DNA from: Eucommia ulmoides
Taxonomy: Eukaryota; Streptophyta; Magnoliopsida; Garryales; Eucommiaceae
Direction of reading: 5' to 3'
Assembly (NCBI GenBank): GCA_016647705.1
Contig: CM028326.1
Coordinates: 41,535,546 to 41,599,545, forward strand
Length of the DNA: 64,000 bases
The notes under the pieces are model-generated. The model had not been told where the DNA came from. It was given only the letters and a program-made list of their open reading frames with translations, and searched no databases. A program made the position numbers and the translations under genes. Every line of letters begins with the position of its first letter. Positions within the stretch are counted from its first letter, which is position 1. Positions 1 to 10,907 of this stretch are shown here, piece by piece.

Positions 1-420
1 TAATGTTGAGTCTCTCATTTTACCAATCAAACCTTTTATTCTAGAATGGCTATTATGTTCAAGATATTTGAACTCCAAAGATTCATTTTCTTCTTATTAC
101 TTTCGACCAAATAAAACAGAGAAATTTATCTTCGAGAAAAAACTTATCAACACACTCCAATTTACAGAATAAACATTAATTTTATGAAAAATTACTGCTT
201 AAGCCTATATTAAGCATCTAATTACCGATACATTCCAAGTAGTTTATAATAGACAAAACACTCCCATTATTTGGATTACATGTACCATTTAGTGCCAATT
301 TCAAAAAACGCGAAAATTGGCATGACTTATTTGCCTTTGCGTGATTCGCGGGATTGAAATCTTCTATATTTAACGGTTTGACACAAAATTATCTATTAAA
401 ATTAAAATAATTATTGTTGT
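1..420. other. AT-rich non-coding sequence, no gene seen
   Basis: No ORF of note and no recognisable transposon terminus. It may belong to an upstream intron of the eIF2B delta gene, whose earlier exons I could not find in the window. Confidence 0.5.
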
Positions 421-656
421 ACACATTTTTTTATGGTCCAATTATATATTCAAATTCGTCTTGCTGAGATCTTCAAAATGATATCACATTCACTATTTTT
501 TCATTAGTTTTAGATTCAAGTTACATTCAACATGATGTACACATTTTTTTACGATCTAATTATGTATTCAGATTCGTCTTAATGAGATCTTCAAAATGAT
601 ATCACAATCATTATTTTTTTCATTAATTTCAGATTCGAATTCGAGTTACATTCAAT
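421..656. repeat. 118-bp tandem duplication
   Basis: Two adjacent copies start with ACACATTTTTTTA at 421 and 539 and share the block TGAGATCTTCAAAATGATAT. They differ by scattered substitutions, so the duplication is not recent. Immediately downstream the short motif TGTTACATTCAACA recurs. Confidence 0.85.
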
Positions 657-860
657 ATGATATTTACTGAATTTTCAGTTTTCATATTAATGTTACATTC
701 AACATGGTACTTCTAGAATTTTCAGTTTTTCACATTTGTGTCACAATTAACACAGTCTTATACATTATCAAAACACAGTTAAGTGTTACATTCAACATCC
801 AAATCATCTTTATCAGTAATTCATGTTACATTCAACACGCATATAATTTGTGTTATATAC
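520..860. repeat. Dispersed GTTACATTCAACA motif cluster
   Basis: The motif GTTACATTCAACA (or a one-base variant) occurs about five times over 320 bp, twice inside the 118-bp duplication and three times after it. It has TGTT...AACA inverted ends. Function unknown; it looks like an eroded short tandem array. Confidence 0.6.
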
Positions 861-1560
861 ATTAATTGATGTTATTTCTATTATATTGGATATTATATTC
901 ACGACTCACGGGGACATACATATTGTAGCGATGTTATATATAATATTAACATCACAATTAATGTTGTATATAATATTCACATGCATATTAATCCAGAACT
1001 AAAAAAAAAAAAAAAAGAAAAAGATTAGTATCTCATTTTGAAAAGCTTGATTTATAAATTATTTTAGTGTAAAAAAATCATTGAATAACAATCACAATTG
1101 AGAGAAATTTTAGGTTTCATGTTTAGTTTTGATTAGTAGTTTATTGCCATATTTTGTTCCTCGTTTTTAGGGATGCAACAAATATAAGGAAGATATGGAT
1201 TCATTTAAGAGGGGTAAATCAGTCCGCGAACTTGTAGCAGTGATCAGTGCATTAAAAACCATGTAGGTTCAATCGGTAGTTTCACCCTCAAAAAAGGAGT
1301 GGATGGTCACCGCCCCTTAATTTTACATAAACAAACATTTTTTCGAAAATAAAATGTAGCATATGACAATGGATGGAAATCTAAACAGTTTGATGCACTG
1401 CAACCTGAAAGCTTTAATTCGTACATGCCCTTGAGATAAGCTTCTATAAAATCTGAAAAGTTGCATGTTTTAGCTGCCAATGGGAAAAGTTTGATTCACT
1501 GCAAATGGAAAATCTATTTCAAAACCCTAGATAGGAAGATTGTTTCCATTCCCTATTTCG
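861..1560. other. Non-coding sequence, no gene seen
   Basis: AT-rich, with an A-rich tract near 1000-1024. I see no exon of the downstream eIF2B gene and no clear transposon end. Confidence 0.45.
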
Positions 1561-1569
1561 CAACCTTAA

Positions 1570-2480
1570 AATAGAGGCATTTGACGGAGGCGCTGACGTT
1601 GGCGGGGGATGGGTCAACGTTGCTGTTGAAGCTCTCCCGTGTATTCATCTTGGACTACCATTGGGGGTTAAGTTCAAATCTAGTGATATTTAGGATCTCA
1701 TGGTGGAAAGATTTCATAAGCAGTTTGACAGGGTGGAAGCCCATGTAAACATTAATCAAAAGCACATTTTATTGAATCTTTCAACCTATTATGTCACTTT
1801 TTTCGATGCCGGATTTGGTGGAGAAGAAGTTGGATTAATTAAAGATGGATTGTGTATGCGTGGGGTGTGTGTTTGTTTTGTGTATTGGGGGGGGGGGGGG
1901 GGGGTGTTAGAGAGAGAAGGGGAGGACGATGCAGTTTGTTAGATGGAAGAAGGTTGTCAACCATGAGGGATGAGAAGACTTGGCATTAGGACTTTGAGGT
2001 TATTTAATCAAGCGCATCTCAGAAAATGGTTGTGGCAACTCACTTGTGAAGCGGGAGGGCTTTGGAGAAGAGTGGTAGTGGCTAGATTTTGTCTTTTTAG
2101 AGATGGATGTTCAACAGGAGTAGCAATTTGGTTCCTCACTCCATAGTCTGTGCAAGTAAAATGTGGAGTGGTTTTTTCGGTTGGGTTGGTTATTCCAAGT
2201 TATTATTGATATTTCTTGTTCTCTTTTCCGTAGTTCATAATAATTAAGTCCTTGTAGAGGAGTATGTTGTGGTGATAGGGTAACCTGGGCACATGTTTTT
2301 CATAGGAATTTATTTGATGGAAGATTCTGGGGGTACTTTCTTGGTCTCCCCAGACAGTTGAGTTGCTGGAGGCGGAGAACGATGTTTTGAAATGGATTGG
2401 GCATTGTAAAGGTGTTTTCGTTGTGAGGTCTTTCTAGAGGCTATTGTTTGGATTGAGGGGGATGTTTTTTTCTGTCGAAA
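1570..2480 (+). pseudogene. L1-type LINE reverse transcriptase / zf-RVT remnant
   Basis: Three stretches in order match the C-terminal half of plant LINE ORF2: the IHLGLPLG segment at about 1643-1682, followed by VERFHKQFDR in the ORF at 1700-1942; LFNQAHLRKWLWQL and LWRRVVVARF at about 1990-2090, equivalent to the 'alL.KWlWrf' block; and a zf-RVT-like VFVVRSF segment at about 2379-2440. Stops and frame changes separate them, and the fingers/palm of the polymerase are not seen upstream, so this is a dead fragment. The family assignment rests on remembered conserved blocks of plant L1-like elements. Confidence 0.75.
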
Positions 2481-2611
2481 GATATTTTGAAAACTGAGGG
2501 CTTAGTGAAAGTTGTTTTTCTTGTAAATGGTGGCATTGGAGGCGGTCTTTCACTCTGAATAATTTCAAGGGGATATGATTTCAATGGCCAAGTAGGTATT
2601 CATATCTTTTT

Positions 2612-2765
2612 TTTGGGGGGGGTGGGGTGGGGGGGTGGGGGGGGGGGGGTGGAGAATCAGTTTATGGGGCCTTGTTGAAAAATTGTTGTTGTTTTGGAGT
2701 ATTCGAGAAGAAAGGAATATCCGTATTATGTGGGTTTCTTTAACTTCCCCCCCCCCCTCCCTCCT
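2612..2765. repeat. Long G-tract followed by C-tract
   Basis: 2617-2652 is almost pure G broken only by single T residues; a pure run of nine C followed by TCCCTCC lies at about 2748-2763. Another run of 18 G lies at 1887-1904. The strand could form G-quadruplexes or a G/C hairpin. Homopolymer length may be affected by sequencing error. Confidence 0.7.
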
Positions 2766-2852
2766 TTTTTTAACTTGGTTTTTGGTGGAAGAATCATTAT
2801 CCTTCTAGAAGTTCAGATTTCTTCATTCCTTGCCAATTAAAGATGAACTCCC

Positions 2853-3532
2853 GGCATGTTTAGTTTAAAAGTAAGGAATATGAGTAGAATGGAATGGAAT
2901 TAATATAGGAATCAAATAGGATTACGTGTAGAATCATTATTTTATTCTGTTGTTTGGTTGCTTTGTGTATCTAACAGAATGGAATCGAAAATTAATATAC
3001 TCAGAATTATAAACTAAAAAAATCTTTCTTCTCTCTCGAAGTACTCATTTCTCCAAAATTTATACAATCTTTCTAACACATTTCTGTCTCTAATTGGTTT
3101 TCTTTGGCAACTTTCTTTTTCTAGAATTTATGCTCTTAATAATATATTAATAATGTATGATTTTATCTCTATTATTTTTTTTCTCTTGAACATTTTATAT
3201 CTAATCAAGTTCTATCTCTGCATTTTTTTCCCTATAATCAGTTTATCTAATACTATCTCTAAAAGTCATATTTCTAAATATTTATCTCTCGGCAACTTTT
3301 TCTACTGGATTTTTTTATTTTATTTTTTATTTTGATAGTGAAAATAAAATAACATCATGCCGATGGAATGAGTGTCATTTCACTCCTTGAAGTAAGAGGT
3401 GTCGTTCCTCCATTTTTATTCCAATGGAATAAAAAAAATAAATCATTCCATTGTATAACCAAACGAGAGAATGTGAATTAGTGGTGGGATTGTGATTTCA
3501 TTTTGTCTTGATTCCATCTAGTCAAATATGCC
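2853..3532. mobile_element. Possible non-autonomous DNA transposon (MITE)
   Basis: The left edge GGCATGTTTAG and the reverse complement of the right edge (GGCATATTTGA) resemble each other, and an inner 'ACCAAACGAGAGAATG' mirrors the common 'TTTGGTT' MITE terminus. The interior is AT-rich and non-coding. No clear target-site duplication was found, so the borders are tentative. Confidence 0.4.
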
Positions 3533-3642
3533 ATTAGTGCTTCCTATTTTTTTTGCCAACAATGCTTAGTTCCAGAAAGGAACTATACAGAAAAAAATAA
3601 AATAAAAATATTTCACAATTTGAGTTGGCAGCTCTAGGAAGC

Positions 3643-4125
3643 ACCGACACTTCTAGTAATTTGTACGACTCTGATGTGTATCCATGTCTGATAGACTTTG
3701 GACATGTTCTGGATACATAATCGACACGCCTAAATTTGTCATATAATTTATTTGTTGTTTGAATACTTCTGCAACACGTGAGTACACGAGTATCGATCTA
3801 CAAATCTCCCTTCTCAATTTTTCATATTAATAGCCTCATTGGTGCTGGTAGGCCCAATTGATTGAACACTATGGAGGGACTAGATCTTTTTTATGTTAGA
3901 TAATGATGTATTAATAACACTGAAATTTTTGTTTGGTGCAATTTGAACTTTAGTTTTTTATGACTAGTTCAATAGTTTGATGTGGATGTGTATGTGTATA
4001 TAATTATTAAAAAATTTCAGTATCATTGCTGTATCTGTATCTTATATTTTTAGAATTTGGTGTGTTGCCGTGTCCGTGTCTCGCCATTGCTGCTTCCCGT
4101 ATCCGTGTTCGTGCTTTTTAAGGCT
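3643..4125. repeat. Repeat family X, copy 1 (GTGTCCGTGTC ends)
   Basis: Begins AGGAAGCACCGACAC and ends with GTGTCCGTGTC...GCTGCTTCCC, the ends being loosely inverted. A related segment with the same GACACGGACACG terminal motif occurs at 6138-6545 in the eIF2B intron. Such 'cacggacacg' repeats are common in plant introns; I cannot place this one in a superfamily. Confidence 0.5.
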
Positions 4126-5001
4126 GCACATTAGTTGTGGTTTGTTAAATGAGATGGGCCCTAATGAGAGCATATGACGACTATACAATTCTCACGTCAG
4201 TTTGTGCACAACTATTTGTCCGTTTCATTTGTAAACATTACCCTTTTTGTAGACGTTTGGCTTTCTTTGCACCTCTTTAGTTACAAGATCTCTTTCTAAC
4301 TTAGCATAAAAAAACCAGGACTTGGGAAGGACGGAATTGTTAGGGCCAGGAAAAAACAAAATTGTGGTTGTAAGAAGAATAAATGTCTATTTCTTTCTTT
4401 TATTTGTTCTATATATATATATATTTATTTTTTTAATTGGAGAAATATTAGTTTCAAAATTTTATTCAGTTCAGTTGATAGGAAACGAGGTGTCTTGCGA
4501 CATGAAATCTTATTATGTCAACAGTTGTCTATGAATTATAAAGGGTGGCCTTGTTGCAGTGGGGTGGTTTTCATAGCCATAGGTTCCATCCATAGAAAGG
4601 GTTGTGGATGAGGTTGCGTGAATCGACCTTTCCATGAGGACCCTCCATTGTAGGAAACTCTTGCACTGGGCTCCCCTTACAGTGATATTTAACTTGTACA
4701 TATAGTGGAGAAGTATACTTTATATACTTGTGTTAACGAACATATATGAAAGATCAAGGTGTTTTTGTTCAGTTTGTTTTCTTATTCTTCAACAACATAA
4801 AATCTCTAAATTTAGCTGAATTAGATTTGTCCATGTACGATCATAGTTTGTTTGCATACTTATTATTGGTTTTTGTACAGGTTATGGTCCTATCTGCCAT
4901 AATATTATGTATACATAATTCATATATTGGATTACGACATGAGTGGTTTTGAAGTGAATATATTGGATGATGATTGATGTTCGATTGCAAACCTTTGGCA
5001 G
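4126..5001 (+). other. Probable intron upstream of the first recognised eIF2B exon
   Basis: AT-rich sequence ending in the 3' splice site TTGGCAG at 4995-5001. No coding exon is recognised. The preceding exon, which should encode the part just before VGLQYLAGD, lies further upstream, probably outside the window. Confidence 0.5.
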
Positions 5002-5746
5002 GTAGGACTGCAATATTTGGCAGGAGACATTACAGGGGCAAATGCTCGATGTATTGCGATGCTTCAAGCGTTTCAAGAAGCCATCAGAGACTACTCTACA
5101 CCACCAGAAAAATCTCTTGCTAGAGATTTGACAGCAAAAATCAGCAGTTATGTTTCATTCTTGATAGAGTGCAGGCCACTGTCAATCAGCATGGGCAATG
5201 CTGTTCGGTTTTTAAAGGCTCATATTGCCAAATTGCCCTTAACGCTTTCTGAATCAGAAGCAAAAGCCTCTCTGTGCTCAGACATAGATCGTTTTTTAAA
5301 TGAGAAGATAAAACTTGCAGACAAGGAAATAATTCGGTATGCGGTTACAAAGATCTGGGATGGAGATGTTCTTCTAACATATGGTTCATCATCCGTGGTG
5401 GAGATGATTTTGTTATATGCTCATGAGCTCAGGAAACAATTCCGTGTTGTGGTGGTCGATTCACGGCCAAAACTTGAAGGCAAAGCATTACTCCGTAGGT
5501 TGGTGAACAAGGGCCTTAGCTGTTCATATACTCATATAAATGCTGTTTCTTATATAATGCACGAAGTCACACGTGTGTTCTTAGGGGCTGCTTCTGTATT
5601 GTCTAATGGAACCATATACTCGAGGGTTGGGACTGCATCTGTTGCTATGGTTGCTCATGCATTTCGCGTTCCAGTTCTTATTTGCTGTGAAGCATACAAA
5701 TTTCATGAAAGGGTACAGCTGGATTCAATTTGTTCTAACGAACTCG
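5002..5746 (+). CDS. Translation initiation factor eIF2B subunit delta, large internal exon
   Basis: This exon encodes most of the conserved C-terminal domain of eIF2B delta, a regulatory subunit of the guanine-nucleotide exchange factor that recycles eIF2-GDP in the cytosol. The reading frame opens VGLQYLAGD after the TTGGCAG acceptor. Conserved family blocks include SFLIECRPLSISMGNA, LTYGSSSVVEM, VVVDSRPKLEG and SVLSNGTIYSRVGTASVAM, ending CEAYKFHERVQ and SICSNEL. The fold is the Rossmann-like IF-2B alpha/beta/delta domain. Splicing GAACTCG|GTAC at 5746/5747 leaves phase 1, completed by the next exon. The continuing ORF to 5787 is intron read-through. The four exons here add up to 960 nt, 319 codons plus stop, with all phases agreeing. 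The N-terminal half (usually about 300 residues, poorly conserved) is not in view, so the gene is partial. Confidence 0.95.
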
Positions 5747-5857
5747 GTACATCTTTCACTATCTTGCTAAAGCTTTTTATTATTTAGCTTTTATGGTTAT
5801 TTTCTTCTCGGGGACAATGTGAAGCAGTTGGTTATTCTTCATCCCGAATTCCTGTAG

Positions 5858-5954
5858 GTGATCCTGATGTTGTATCTAAGGTTCCTGGAAGAATGAATAT
5901 TAGTCATTTGGATAATTTGGTCAGTAAGGAAAACCTGCAATTCTTGAATGTGGT
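5858..5954 (+). CDS. eIF2B subunit delta, exon
   Basis: After a 111-bp intron with acceptor CCTGTAG, the frame continues GDPDVVSKVPGR and NLVSKENLQFLN, the usual run following SICSNELG in plant eIF2B delta. The glycine codon is split across the junction. Donor GTAAGT follows at 5955. 97 nt long. Confidence 0.93.
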
Positions 5955-6035
5955 GTAAGTATAGAATCTTATTCATATTTTCATTTTCTTCTTTCTTTAT
6001 GTATCTGACAATGTTTTGTTTTGCTTCTGTTACAG

Positions 6036-6090
6036 CTATGATGTAACTCCTTCAGATTATATCTCTATGATCATCACAGATTATGGCATG
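6036..6090 (+). CDS. eIF2B subunit delta, exon
   Basis: Short 55-nt exon encoding YDVTPSDYISMIITDYGM, a hallmark of the family just before the C terminus. Acceptor TTACAG, donor GTAAGT. It is followed by an unusually large intron (6091-10844) filled with transposon debris. Confidence 0.93.
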
Positions 6091-6137
6091 GTAAGTGGTA
6101 GTAGCAATCTAGGACTCCTTTCATATAATGTTGTTGT

Positions 6138-6545
6138 CCAGGAAGCATAGACACGGACACGCATATCGTGTTTGACATGGGTCTGATACAAAAATAAAAA
6201 ACTTAGAAATTATTTATATTAAGGGAAAAAAAGTCATTATGATAATTATTCTATATATTTAATTCTAATAAAAAAAGTTATGGGTAATATAGTCAATTTC
6301 ATCTCATAAGGGGAGTATATTTGGTAGTTTTTAGATGTGAAGGGTTATGAGTGGTTTTATGTCTTTACATTTTCTAGTCTTTAGTTTATTTGCATTTGTC
6401 ATCCTACAATTTTTAAAATATTGAAAATTACCCCGTCGTGTCCACGTGTGTCTTCAACGTGTTTGATTTGAAATTTAAAATTTTAATTCTCTAGAAAAAT
6501 CCAATCAGTGTCCCGTACATATTAACCATGTGTCCGTGTCTGATA
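6138..6545. repeat. Repeat family X, copy 2
   Basis: Begins CAGGAAGCATAGACACGGACACG and ends around CATGTGTCCGTGTCTGATAC; it shares its terminal motifs with the repeat at 3643-4125. The interior is AT-rich and non-coding. Confidence 0.5.
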
Positions 6546-6720
6546 CTTGTCCGACATGCATATGGTGACCCTTCGCCAATTGTCCGTGCGGTGGTTGTAA
6601 TAGAATTAGTTTATTCTTTCCTTAGAGTTTGCCAAATGAGCCGAATGATCATATGAAGCATGCATTACAGTCCAAATATCGCATGGGGATTTTAGGAACG
6701 GTTAGTGAGAGTGCTTTGAA

Positions 6721-6829
6721 GAGGAGAGTTAGGTATCAACTCCTAATCTGCATAGTGTGTTTGGAAGAGAAGAGTTAGGTATCAGCTCCTAATCTGCAAT
6801 TTGTTTTTCGCCGAGTACCTCCTAATATG
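6721..6829. repeat. Short direct repeat GAGTTAGGTATCA...TCCTAATCTGCA
   Basis: The block AGTTAGGTATCARCTCCTAATCTGCA appears at about 6728 and 6773, with a third partial copy (ACCTCCTAATATGCAATTTG) at about 6816. It sits just ahead of the copia 5' LTR remnant. Confidence 0.6.
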
Positions 6830-6932
6830 CAATTTGGGGCACACATATTTACATATATTTCATTCTATATGAATTCCGCTTTTCACTTATTCTAACATTA
6901 TTTTAGGAGCCAATTACTCGTGGCATATTATT

Positions 6933-7600
6933 TTGTCTTCATCCAACAATGATTCACTGTCTTTATCACTGCCAAGACGGTTATTCGCACAATTTTCGCT
7001 TCTGCAACTTTTGTCGTCATTTATTTTTGAATATTTTTTTTTATGGGTCGTTCAAAAAGAAAATACATATTCCAACTTCTCGTGCAGAGACGAACCCAAC
7101 TCCACCTTTTGCGAACACATTCAGCGTTCCACGCTTCAACACGCGCCTCTCATCAGTCAAACAACTATTGCCTTCTTCTTCAACCTCTGGATCATCTACC
7201 TATCATTGAAACCAACAACTGACCATATATTTGAATCGTTTTTACAAGACGAGTCCAGATCAGTTTTTTGCACCACCAGATCATCCCTCGTGCATGCGTG
7301 GCACTCGGAGGTGACTCCACTGTTGTTCACACGCTACCACAGAACCCTCTTATTGCCACATGTCATCCCTACCTGACACAACAACATCAAGTTAGAGTCA
7401 CATCAACACCACATTGACAAATCGCAAGGCCACGTCATCACCATGTCGATGCCCCATCATCGACAAGACACATATCTGCGTCAGCGTCACGGCATCTTCA
7501 TGTCAGTGCCTTGTCATCAACACATCAACATCTTTGCCACATCAACCCCAGTCAGTTATTGCTTATGACCGATTTAGTACCGATTCACAAATTCTTTGAG
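6933..7600 (+). other. Leader of the copia element, open but unrecognised frames
   Basis: A 147-codon ORF (6933-7376) and a 61-codon ORF (7414-7599) cover this C-rich stretch. Neither resembles a protein I know; composition (repeated CATCA and CCACATCA) and position after the 5' LTR suggest untranslated leader. I do not call a gene here. Confidence 0.4.
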
Positions 7601-8488
7601 GTTGGTTTCTAGCTAATTTCGATGTTTTGATTCCATCCGTGGCCTCTAGTTTTTCAAATTCGGATCAATCAATATATTTATTTTTATATTGTTAATCTGG
7701 TTCACCACTTTTGGTTGACCTATTTGAGGGTTTATCTTCACTACCTAAGACAGGTTCGGAATAATTTCGACCTCTTGATTATATCTATAGCTAACATTTG
7801 TCCAGATCCATATTAGACAATATACCTTCCTTCATTTTGTTAATCTAATTCGAATACAATGTCCAAACCTTACTCTTCACTTGCCATTCCTCCTACCAGT
7901 AAGGGTTATTATCTTGCCTCCGCCATTATTTCTATCTCCATTGGGATTTAGCTTCACGCATCAAATGTTCTCTCCAGTTCCGATACAATATTTTCTTTTG
8001 CTCTATTACTCATAGGATCTAATTCTTCTTGTTTTTTTAATTCTGCTGCATGTTATCATATGACTTTTGATCCCAATGTTTTCTCGTCAAAACTATTTGT
8101 TGTAATGCCTTTACCATTCACATTGCCGATGGTTCCCATATGTGTGACTTTTTTACTTCCCATCTCTCTATTTCTGATGCATATTTGATAGCAAAATTAC
8201 TTTAAATCTTCTATATGTTGGGCAACTCTGTGAATTAGGACTTGAAGTAATATTTTCTAATATTGGTTGTCGTGTGCAGGATCCTCAAACTGAGAAAACT
8301 ATTGTGACTGACCGTAAGGTTGGACGTTTATTTGAGTTTAGTAGCTTGCACATTCCATACCAATCCTCACCAACTCCACCATTACCTGTTCCTTCATCAA
8401 CTGTTGCAGCGTAACCACCCCTACCATTGCCTGTCCCTTCATCCACTTTTGCAGCCTCATCATCATCTCCTAATTCTTCATCTCTTAG

Positions 8489-9165
8489 GGCATGTTTGAT
8501 AACCACTTCAAAATTAAGTACTGAAAATTTAAGTATTTAATTTTAAGTGCTGAAAATATCAGAAAGTTATTTGATAAAATTATGCTGAAAATTTAAATGT
8601 TGAATTTTTTTTGTTTGATAAGTACAAAATTTGTATACTAAAAATTATTTAATTTACATAACTACTTTTGAATTAAGATAATATGAAGAAAAAAAAATTG
8701 AGACCAAAACAATAAAATCAGGTGCCATTTTTAAAAAAAAAATTATATTAAAATAAAAAGTAAAAATTAATCCAAAAATATATAATATTATGTATTTTTT
8801 ATGCAGTTTGATTGCTTAAATTAAATTATAATAATAATTTAAATATAAAATAAAATTAAGACCCTAAAATAATCCAAAATTAATCCAATTCTCATTAAAT
8901 CTAACCCTAATTGAACCCTAATAGGGGATCTAGGGTAAAATGGTCAAAATATAATTTTTTTTAAGTGGAAAATAATGGAGTACATTAAACAAAATGAAAT
9001 AAGTGAAGGGGTCTTGGCTTAATTTTTTACTCATATTTTGACTTAATTTTTGAATTAATTTAATTAATTAAGTGATATTAATTGTATTTATCAAACAAAC
9101 TTAATTAATTAAATATTTAATATAATCAATTTTAATCACTTATTTTTTTTTTTTATCAAACATTG
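8489..9165. mobile_element. hAT-like non-autonomous element nested in the copia remnant
   Basis: Terminal inverted repeats are GGCATGTTTGATA at the left and TATCAAACATTG at the right. They are flanked by a direct repeat CTCTTAG (8482-8488 and 9166-9172), consistent with the 8-bp TSD of hAT elements with one eroded base. The 677-bp interior is AT-rich and non-coding. Removing it brings together the copia frame from LPVPSSTVAA-like sequence to the integrase zinc-finger side, which confirms the insertion. Confidence 0.85.
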
Positions 9166-10625
9166 CTCTTAGTCTCTTGCACTCTTGATTAGGTCATATG
9201 CATCTATCAACTGTATCCGTTGTTTAGCTTATAGTGGGAAATTAAGATTTATTTTTTCTGATCATCTCGAATGTCTTCCATGTCAGTTAGCTAAACTATC
9301 TGTCTTACCTTTTTCTATTAGTGGGGCAACCTCTACGCACTATTTGACCTAATCCACTCCAATATTTGGGGACCTACACCTTTTTCTAGCATGAGAGGAT
9401 CGAGATATTTTGTTATATTTGTCGATGATTACTCTCGTTACAACTGGTTACACCTTATGCGTAAGCGTTCCGAACTATCCCAAATCTACTCAAATTTTGC
9501 TGCCATGGTGTAAGCTTAGTTTAGATCTGAAAATGCCATGGAATATAAGGAGGATCAATCTTTCATGCATGGCATGCTTCCTTATAAATATTTCCCTGGT
9601 ACTTCTGCCTAAAATGGAAATCCAACGTAAACATCGACATATTGTAGATACTGTTTGTGCACTAATCTCATCCTCTTGCCATGAATGTTTCTGGGGAGTT
9701 GTTCTCACGACTGTCTATACCATCAGTCAAGTTCCTTTACATACTATTGAAAATCTTTCCTCTTATGATTGTTTGCATGGTGCTTCTCCTAACTAGCCTC
9801 TTAAATGTATTTGGGTATATATGTTTTGTCCTCTTTTAACCTCATGATCATACCAAACTAGATCCTTGTGCTCAACTATGTTGTTTCATATGCTATAGAA
9901 TTGAACATAAAGGATATTGATGTTGGGTGTCATTTTTAACCGTCTCCGTATTCCCCGTCATGTTATCTTTTGGGAACACGAGATGTTTTCATCCGTGTCC
10001 AAGTTTCATTTGTGCTCTACCACTAGCCAAACCATATTTGATGATTTATCCATAGACTTATTTCATAATCACCCTAGCATGAGTATTACTGAGCCTGAGA
10101 TAGATCTTTCAAGTATCGTATCGACTCCCATTGAGGATCCTACTTTGTTTACTGATCCTGAGCACAACTCCATTGAGTCTGTCCCAGTGACATCAAACGC
10201 TCTACCAAATGGTACTGTTTCTTCCTTGGTGTCTGTTATTTTGTGGCGTAATAAGAAGCAAACTGTTGTTGCTGGATCTAGCACAGGCAAAATATTTCTT
10301 GCTGATGGCACTCGAGTTACTTTGGTTTCGATGGTTACTTGATGACAATGGGAGTGCCCCCCCCCTCTCACTGCGACCACTGTTCATTGTAAAAATTATA
10401 CCATCTAGATTGCTCATAATAACGTCTTCCACAAACGCACCAATCATATCGAGATTGACTGTCAATTTGTGCGTCATCACGTTATCCAGAATACAATTCA
10501 TCTTCAATCAGCTAGCTCCTCCATTCAGACAACTACCCTTACCAAAGCTCATCTTTCAGGTTGTTTTCATGATTTTCTTTCCACACTTAAGTTGGTATCA
10601 GTGTGCCACCTTGAGTTTGAGGGAA

Positions 10626-10775
10626 TGTTACAACATGATATATAGGGGCTTAGGCCCATTAGATTACTTCCAAGTCTCCTGACCCTAGCTCTATGTCTAT
10701 ATACAAGCCTTAGTGTGTAGACTTTGTGGTTAACTATTCAATATATATGAATTCCTCTTTTACTTTACTCCGACA
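10626..10775 (+). repeat. 3' LTR of the intronic copia element
   Basis: Starts TGTTACAACATG right after the RNase H tail HLEFEGM and ends TTACTCCGACA. Its last 45 bp match 6850-6897. An LTR of about 150 bp is short for a copia element. Confidence 0.7.
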
Positions 10776-10844
10776 GGAGCCATGACTTTGGACGTTCTCA
10801 TTTTATGATCAACTGACCATTTTTGTTTTTTTTTTGGGTTGAAG

Positions 10845-10907
10845 ATCCCAACAACCAGTGTGCCTGTAATTGTGCGGGAATATGCGAGAGAGCACCTATT
10901 GATGTAA
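10845..10907 (+). CDS. eIF2B subunit delta, terminal exon
   Basis: Encodes IPTTSVPVIVREYAREHLLM and a TAA stop. This is the conserved C terminus of the family, which ends in 'VREY.rEhl'. Acceptor GAAG at 10844, phase 0 continuing from ITDYGM. The intact reading frame and conserved residues across all exons suggest a working gene despite the large intron. Confidence 0.94.
   Translation: MPTTSVPVIVREYAREHLLM

Larger units (their letters stand above)
6850..10775 (+). mobile_element. Decayed Ty1/copia retrotransposon in the eIF2B delta intron
   Basis: The element has a 3' LTR of about 150 bp (10626-10775, TGTTAC...CGACA). A 5' LTR remnant ends TTCTAACA at 6897 and shares the last 45 bp. A primer-binding-site-like stretch follows (GGAGCCAATT). 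A C-rich leader occupies 6930-7600. Coding debris in copia order follows. Protease is at about 8030-8080 (ACYHMTFDP, active-site DSG lost). GAG-pre-integrase is at 8275-8350 (GRLFEFSSLHIP). Integrase core lies at 9340-9510 (FVIFVDDYSRYNW) and its tail at 9917-9990 (RLRIPRHVIFWEHEMF). A RNase H end sits at about 10450-10620 (FTKAHLSG-like, HLEFEGM). Most of the reverse transcriptase is missing. Many stops and frameshifts are present. It lies in the same orientation as the host gene. Confidence 0.8.
6091..10844 (+). other. 4.75-kb terminal intron of eIF2B delta
   Basis: Bounded by GTAAGT at 6091 and TTGAAG at 10839-10844 (AG acceptor). The two preceding introns are 111 and 81 bp, so this one was inflated by insertions: a family X repeat (6138-6545), a copia element (to 10775) and a nested hAT-like element. 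Without splicing, the frame would run through the donor and stop at 6148-6150 (TAG). Confidence 0.85.

Noticed and set aside
4322-4952. Small ORFs at 4322-4534 and 4746-4952 as upstream eIF2B exons
   Set aside because: Translations do not resemble eIF2B delta and lack matching splice phases.
6933-7376. 147-codon ORF as an independent gene within the eIF2B intron
   Set aside because: Position directly after a copia 5' LTR end and biased composition fit an untranslated leader.
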